From Campylobacter sp. RM6914 (GTDB lineage: Bacteria; Campylobacterota; Campylobacteria; Campylobacterales; Campylobacteraceae), in contig NZ_CP012545.1 in the NCBI RefSeq assembly GCF_004803835.1, positions 1,364,001 through 1,428,000 on the forward strand: a DNA stretch of 64,000 nt, given 5' to 3'. The number at the start of each line of letters is the position of its first letter. Position 1 is the first letter of the stretch. The notes below the pieces were generated by a model. That model ran no database searches and had not been told where the DNA came from. It saw only the letters and a program-made list of their open reading frames with translations. The position numbers and the translations under genes are program-made. Below, one piece after another: positions 60,202 through 64,000 of the stretch.

Positions 60202-61763
60202 TTAAATTTCTTCCGGCTTGGGATGGCGGCGGATTAGGCAGTGTGAACTATTTGCTAAACGAGCGAACTGAAAACAATACCGCAAGGGTTATCAAGGGTA
60301 GCAAGTCCCAAACAAGAGCTGTAATTGAGCAGATTAAATTTAAACATAAAACTTGCTTTGGCGTACTGAGCTTTGCCGAGAAGGCTTATGAAATTTCAGA
60401 GCAAGCCAAATTAGAAATAATAGATGAATTTGAAAGAGCCTTGTTTGGTGATTTTATGAGGGGCCGGGTAAATTGTCTTTGGGTTGAACACTCTGATAAA
60501 AACGGTAGGCTGGAGTTAAATGTGCTTATTCCAAAAATAGATCTTGTAACGGGCAAGTCATATAATCCATATTACTCAGAGCATGATCAATACCGCATAG
60601 ACCTTATAAAAAGGATAATAAACAACACCTATCGATTGCAAAGCCCAGATGACCCGACTAGAGAGCAAACTATCAAGACTAGTAAGAAAAATTTAGAGTA
60701 TTATCAAAATTTAGAACAGGTTGATAAAAAGCTGCATGAGCTTGTAAAAAATGGATTTATTCAAAGTAGAGACCATATGATAGAGCTTTTAGACAGAAGC
60801 GGGATTGAAGTCACAAGGGCTTCAAAAAATAGTATTTCGATTAAGCTACCAAACCAAAAAGTAAAAAATAGATTATCAGGAGGAATATATAGTGAATCTT
60901 TCAAATGCATTAGCGATCTTAGAGGGCTCGGTGAGGAGTCAGTCAGAAGAATTAAAGCATACCATAGTAGAGATACACAAGCAGAGTGTGAAAGATATAG
61001 AAAAGAGCTTGAGCGAATCATTGCAAAAAGAGATAAATTTAATAAAAAGAAATTTGCAAGAACAAATGCAAGAGATGATATCTATAAACAAAAAGAGCAA
61101 AGTTTGGAACATAATCTTAATCTTGATTATATTATTAATGACGGGGTTGATAGCGGGATACTTAATCAGCCAGAAATTTATTACGAAGCCACAAATAAAA
61201 CAAGCCAGAGTAGAGCTGATAGAACAGCTTCAAACGTTACTGAACCAAAAGGAGCAGCAGATAGAGCAGATGAGAGCGTGGCAGATACCAAGCCGGTGGA
61301 GACACTCTCAGCCGTCAAACGATCAAATGAGCTACTATATGGCGATACCGATAGAGACGGATATACAAAAACAGAACAACAAATATTACATACATATAAG
61401 GACGGAGTAGATGACGATATTAGAAGAGGAATTATTAAAAGAAAACGAGAGCTTAGTGACGATAATCAAACAAGAGAGGGTGAGGCACGAGAGCGATATG
61501 AACGATTTATTAAACAACAACAAGGAATTAATCCAAGAACTCAATTTCCAGAGAACCGAGAACAAGAGATTATTGGGAATTTTGAGTCAGATATCAAACA
61601 AATACAAAGAGAACTTCAAGAAGCTGAAAGAAATTTACAAGAACGAATTGGCGAATTTAAAGAGCGATTTAAACAAAGAGTTAGAGGCATTAGAGAGCAG
61701 ATTGGACGAATTGCAGATAAATTTAGGGCAAATTTAAAGGATATAACAGATATGCGGCAATAA
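60195..61763 (+). CDS. mobA: Relaxase MobA, ColE1-type (HEN / MOBP5 family)
   Basis: 522 residues. Y19 in SVNYLL lies exactly where the nicking tyrosine sits in ColE1 MbeA. The signature H99...E107-x-N109 (WVEHSDKNGRLELNVLIP) is the HEN triad that replaces the three-histidine motif in this family. The C-terminal ~290 residues are charged helix. It nicks oriT and pilots the strand. Two further genes are encoded in another frame within its 3' half, as in ColE1. Confidence 0.85.
   Translation: MLVKFLPAWDGGGLGSVNYLLNERTENNTARVIKGSKSQTRAVIEQIKFKHKTCFGVLSFAEKAYEISEQAKLEIIDEFERALFGDFMRGRVNCLWVEHSDKNGRLELNVLIPKIDLVTGKSYNPYYSEHDQYRIDLIKRIINNTYRLQSPDDPTREQTIKTSKKNLEYYQNLEQVDKKLHELVKNGFIQSRDHMIELLDRSGIEVTRASKNSISIKLPNQKVKNRLSGGIYSESFKCISDLRGLGEESVRRIKAYHSRDTQAECERYRKELERIIAKRDKFNKKKFARTNARDDIYKQKEQSLEHNLNLDYIINDGVDSGILNQPEIYYEATNKTSQSRADRTASNVTEPKGAADRADESVADTKPVETLSAVKRSNELLYGDTDRDGYTKTEQQILHTYKDGVDDDIRRGIIKRKRELSDDNQTREGEARERYERFIKQQQGINPRTQFPENREQEIIGNFESDIKQIQRELQEAERNLQERIGEFKERFKQRVRGIREQIGRIADKFRANLKDITDMRQ
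60892..61410 (+). CDS. mobB: MobB-like mobilization protein nested in mobA
   Basis: 172 residues in a different frame, wholly inside mobA. GTG start with a perfect AGGAGG at 60878-60883, the best Shine-Dalgarno sequence in the element. A coiled coil (~20-65), one membrane span (~71-93), then a second coiled coil (KQARVELIEQLQTLLNQKEQQIEQM). ColE1 MbeB is likewise nested in mbeA and membrane-associated. Two overlapping frames this long, plus the strong site, make chance unlikely. Confidence 0.75.
   Translation: MNLSNALAILEGSVRSQSEELKHTIVEIHKQSVKDIEKSLSESLQKEINLIKRNLQEQMQEMISINKKSKVWNIILILIILLMTGLIAGYLISQKFITKPQIKQARVELIEQLQTLLNQKEQQIEQMRAWQIPSRWRHSQPSNDQMSYYMAIPIETDIQKQNNKYYIHIRTE
61411..61737 (+). 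CDS. mobD: MobD-like coiled-coil protein nested in mobA
   Basis: 108 residues, starting on the base after the mobB stop (TAG-ATG) with GGAG just upstream. Entirely coiled coil (LEEELLKENESLVTIIKQ..., RTENKRLLGILSQISNKYKENFKKLKE). It matches ColE1 MbeD in position, frame relation and character; MbeD is an entry-exclusion-related coiled-coil protein. It ends 26 bases before the mobA stop. Confidence 0.68.
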   Translation: MTILEEELLKENESLVTIIKQERVRHESDMNDLLNNNKELIQELNFQRTENKRLLGILSQISNKYKENFKKLKEIYKNELANLKSDLNKELEALESRLDELQINLGQI

Positions 61764-61810
61764 GACATATCTCGTTAATCTAAATTTCCAGAAATATGGA
61801 TAGATCGGTT

Positions 61811-62032
61811 TCACCTATCCGTATTTTTTGCCTCCTTAGTCGTTGCATATTCATGCTCTTCAAGCCATGTATATATAGCTTCTTTTCTATATGCTATATT
61901 GCGCCCAAGCTTTACAAATGGGAGTTTTGGTCCTTTGCTGTTTGCTATACGCCACTTTGCCAATGTATTTTTTTGAACCCCGAACATATCGGCAACCTCT
62001 TGTTCGGAGAAAAAATAGATATTTGCATTCAT
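61811..62032 (-). CDS. AlpA-like excisionase / helix-turn-helix DNA-binding protein
   Basis: 73 residues from the ATG at 62032 (GAGGG upstream; an ATG at 62047 would add five residues). FFSEQEVADMFGVQKNTLAKWRIANSKGPKLPFVKLGRNIAYRKEAIYTWLEEHE is the winged-helix AlpA/Xis pattern. Such proteins bend att DNA and drive excision or repress int. A TGCGTTA motif lies 25 bases before the start, the same as upstream of int. It is convergent with mobA. Confidence 0.8.
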   Translation of the reverse strand: MNANIYFFSEQEVADMFGVQKNTLAKWRIANSKGPKLPFVKLGRNIAYRKEAIYTWLEEHEYATTKEAKNTDR

Positions 62033-62056
62033 ATTTTCCCTCGTCATTTAAAATAT

Positions 62057-62063
62057 TAACGCA
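62057..62063 (-). promoter_or_regulatory. Fourth TGCGTTA motif, upstream of the excisionase gene
   Basis: Read on the minus strand it is TGCGTTAATATTTTAAA, close to the TGCGTTA-N2-TATTAAA copies before int. A TAAAAT -10-like box lies directly upstream, so binding here could repress the excisionase itself. Confidence 0.5.
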
Positions 62064-62107
62064 ATTTTATCGTTTTTGTTTTTTAATACAAAGCCGGATG
62101 TCTTTGA

Positions 62108-63487
62108 AAATGGGGTTATGAAAAAATTGAGCATAAAATACATTATGAGAAGATAGAAAATAAAACAAGGTGTATTCAAGATGAAATTCCTTTTGAAATA
62201 CCTGATAGTTGGGCTTGGGTGAGATTGGGGAGTGTTATTATGCTTATATCTGGGCAAGATTTGACACCAGAAAAATACTCAAAAGTCAAAAGCGGTATTC
62301 CATATATTACCGGCGCAAGCAATCTAGAAGGTGAAGAGGTTATTTTTAATAGATGGACGACCAAGCCAGTCTCAATAGCCAATAGTGGAGATTTGTTGCT
62401 TACTTGTAAGGGTACTGTTGGGAAAATTGCTTTTTTAAAACATAAAGAAGCTCATATTGCAAGACAAATTATGGCTATCAGAGCAATAAGCAATCTAGCT
62501 TTACACTATGTAAAAGCTTTTTTAATAATTTCTATGCAAAAAATTAAATCAGATGCAAAAAGTATGATACCTGGAATATCACGTGAAGTTTTGCTATCCA
62601 TCCTCATCCCTCTTCCGCCGCTAGCGGAACAACAAAGAATAGTAGATAAACTTGAGAGATTATTGCCTTCTGTTGAAAGGTACAAGCAAGATAAGGAAAA
62701 GCTAGATGAACTAAATTTAAAGTTTCCTTCTCGTTTAAAAAAATCAATTATTGATTATGCTATTAAAGGTAAATTGGTAAAACAAGATAAAAAAGACGAG
62801 AGTGTAGAAATTTTACTTCAAAAGATAAAAAAACAAAAAGACAAACTTATAAAAGAAAAGAAAATAAAGCCATTTAAATTTAATTCTACTATTTTTAAAC
62901 ACTCCGATAATTCCCATTATGAGAAGATAGGTAATAAAACTCGTATAATCCAAGATGAAATTCCTTTTGAGATACCAGATAGTTGGGCTTGGGTGAGGTT
63001 GGGGGATGTGGCGGAAATTTATACAGGTGACAGCATAAACCAAGATCAAAAGCTTAGAAAATATACAAATTTAAAGGACGGCAGATATTATATTGCCACA
63101 AAAGATGTCGGATTTAACGGGACGATAGATTATGAGAATGGAGTTAAAATCCCACAAAATGAGACAAAATTTAAAGCCGCCCCCAAAGATAGCATCTTAC
63201 TTTGCATAGAGGGCGGAAGCGCGGGCAAAAAGATAGGCTATCTTGAAAGCGAAGTATGCTTTGGCAATAAATTATGCTGCTTTACTCCATTTATTTTGCA
63301 CTCAAAATTTATATTTTATTATCTGCAAAGCTCTTGTTTTTTGGATTTTTTCAGACAAGGCACGACAGGAATAATCACAGGCGTAAATCTAAGTCAGCTA
63401 AAAACTATACTCATACCACTACCGCCCCTGTCAGAACAACGCCGCATAGTCGCCAAAATCGAAGAGATTTTAAATTTAGAAACTTAG
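62108..63487 (+). pseudogene. hsdS: Type I restriction specificity gene hsdS without its 5' end
   Basis: The reading frame is open from 62108 (stop at 62105) to 63487 but has no usual start; the first GTG (62219) lies inside a conserved region. Read through, it has a half-repeat (IQDEIPFEIPDSWAWVRLG), TRD1, a central region (PLPPLAEQQRIVDKLERLLP, then long helices), the same conserved region again, TRD2, and a C-terminal PLPPLSEQRRIVAKIEEIL. So it carries both recognition domains but not a proper N-terminus or promoter. No hsdM or hsdR is in the window. It could be a remnant or a silent donor cassette. Confidence 0.8.
62141..63004 (+). repeat. Direct repeat within hsdS (62141-62230 and 62915-63004)
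   Basis: Two ~90-base segments, about 87 percent identical by eye, encode the conserved region before each target recognition domain. Spacing is 774 bases, so homologous recombination could delete or exchange a TRD. Immediately upstream of copy 1, 62115-62140 is a degenerate 26-base tandem copy of its first bases, marking the broken end. Confidence 0.7.
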
Positions 63488-63516
63488 ACTATGGGCATAC
63501 GCTTAGCGCGCATGCC

Positions 63517-64000
63517 CTACCAATCTATAACACTATCTACAATTTGGCGTTGTTCTGTCGCCGTCTTTCGCAGATAAATTCTAGTAGTTTCGATATTTTC
63601 GTGCCCCATAAGATCGGCTAAAAATGCAATATCATTAAATTTAGCTAAAAATCTTTTTGCAAAAAGATGCCTAAACGAGTGTGGATAGACTACTTTTTCA
63701 TCAAGTCCGTAAATTTTAGCAAATTTCTTCAGCTCACCAGCTATGCCTCTTGGCGTGATAGGTTTATTAAAGCGGTTTAAAAATATAAATCCGCTTTTTA
63801 TCTTGTAGGCTTCTAACCATGATAAAGTTGCACTTTGTAGAGATGTTAGGATATAAATTCGTCTTAATTTTCCGCCTTTTGAGTATAGATCAAGATAACC
63901 GAGCTTGACGTGCTCTGCTTTAAATTTTACTAGCTCACTCACTCTTGCGCCAGTTGCCGCCAAAAATCGTATTACAAAATACCATTTTTGCTCATTATTC
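63517..64000 (-). CDS. Xer-like tyrosine recombinase, 5' end beyond the window
   Basis: The frame is open to the window edge, giving about 160 residues of the catalytic domain: FLAATGARVSELVKF (Arg I), HSFRHLFAKRFL (H-x-x-R), and LMGHENIETTRIYLRKT (His and nucleophilic Tyr). It has no arm-binding part in view and differs from the P4-type integrase at 58289. It is convergent with the hsdS fragment, 29 bases apart. Such recombinases near truncated hsdS genes catalyse hsdS inversions in phase-variable type I systems; it might instead be the integrase of a neighbouring element. Confidence 0.8.
   Translation of the reverse strand, partial: NNEQKWYFVIRFLAATGARVSELVKFKAEHVKLGYLDLYSKGGKLRRIYILTSLQSATLSWLEAYKIKSGFIFLNRFNKPITPRGIAGELKKFAKIYGLDEKVVYPHSFRHLFAKRFLAKFNDIAFLADLMGHENIETTRIYLRKTATEQRQIVDSVIDW

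Noticed and set aside
61796-62121. Plus-strand ORFs opposite the excisionase gene
   Set aside because: Antisense to the AlpA-like gene, no family features; the minus strand has the clear helix-turn-helix protein.
62048-62382. Minus-strand ORFs over the start of hsdS
   Set aside because: Shadows of the hsdS frame, which carries recognisable specificity-subunit motifs.
57996-64000. Right attachment site repeating the tRNA-Ser 3' end
   Set aside because: I scanned for the T-arm and acceptor sequence and found no second copy.

Overview
The window is a stretch of an AT-rich epsilonproteobacterial chromosome, most likely a Campylobacter outside the C. jejuni/C. coli group. It holds a full pgl N-glycosylation locus, an mfrABE methylmenaquinol:fumarate reductase operon, a dynamin-like GTPase, and blocks whose gene order I know from C. 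jejuni: cheY-prmA-ftsH-psd-pssA, der-aroK-trpS-serS-TPR, and EamA-kdsA-ribH-nusB-pyrF. All calls come from reading the sequence and from family knowledge; no database search was possible.

Layout. 1-2.4 kb: the end of a coiled-coil protein, a dynamin-like GTPase, and a gene-poor stretch with a possible tiny membrane protein and a direct repeat. 2.4-8.9 kb (minus): mfrA-mfrB-mfrE and a Tat-exported TMAO/DMSO-type molybdoenzyme. 9.0-12.3 kb: a VOC protein, a small unknown, and a CadC-like metal sensor, stand-alone metal-binding domain and P1B ATPase behind one strong promoter. 12.35-32.1 kb: the pgl locus (gne, nucleotide-sugar dehydrogenase, Wzx-like flippase, five glycosyltransferases, then pglB-A-C-D-E-F-G), split by a minus-strand module of a DUF1104-like protein plus a two-component system. 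32.1-39.6 kb: hisH-hisA, then cheY, prmA, ftsH, psd, pssA, a leucine-rich leader peptide and leuA. 39.7-48.4 kb (minus): a chemoreceptor, a TPR membrane protein, serS, trpS, aroK and der. 48.5-52.2 kb: EamA transporter, kdsA, ribH, nusB, pyrF and an HHH protein. 52.2-57.8 kb: a PhosRS-like two-component system next to pstSCAB, with a direct-repeat Pho-box-like promoter. 57.9-64 kb: accessory DNA beginning at tRNA-Ser(GCU).

The accessory region looks like an integrative mobilizable element. It has a P4-type integrase beside the tRNA, a candidate oriT, and a ColE1-type mobilization cassette (mobC, then mobA with mobB and mobD nested in another frame). An AlpA-like excisionase follows, then an hsdS gene lacking its 5' end and a Xer-like recombinase that runs off the window. 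A TGCGTTA-centred motif recurs three times before the integrase and once before the excisionase, suggesting shared control. No second copy of the tRNA 3' end was seen, so the right boundary is probably outside the window.

How the genes work together. In the pgl locus, PglF, PglE and PglD make UDP-di-N-acetylbacillosamine, PglC loads it on undecaprenyl phosphate, PglA, PglJ and further glycosyltransferases extend it, a flippase exports it, and PglB transfers it to protein. The locus encodes a MOP/Wzx-type flippase where C. jejuni has the ABC flippase PglK, plus a UDP-sugar dehydrogenase and tandem PglH-like transferases. This points to a glycan unlike the C. jejuni heptasaccharide. The best candidates for something new are this modified pgl locus, the leuA leader peptide, the nested mob genes with their shared motif, and the promoterless hsdS beside a recombinase.
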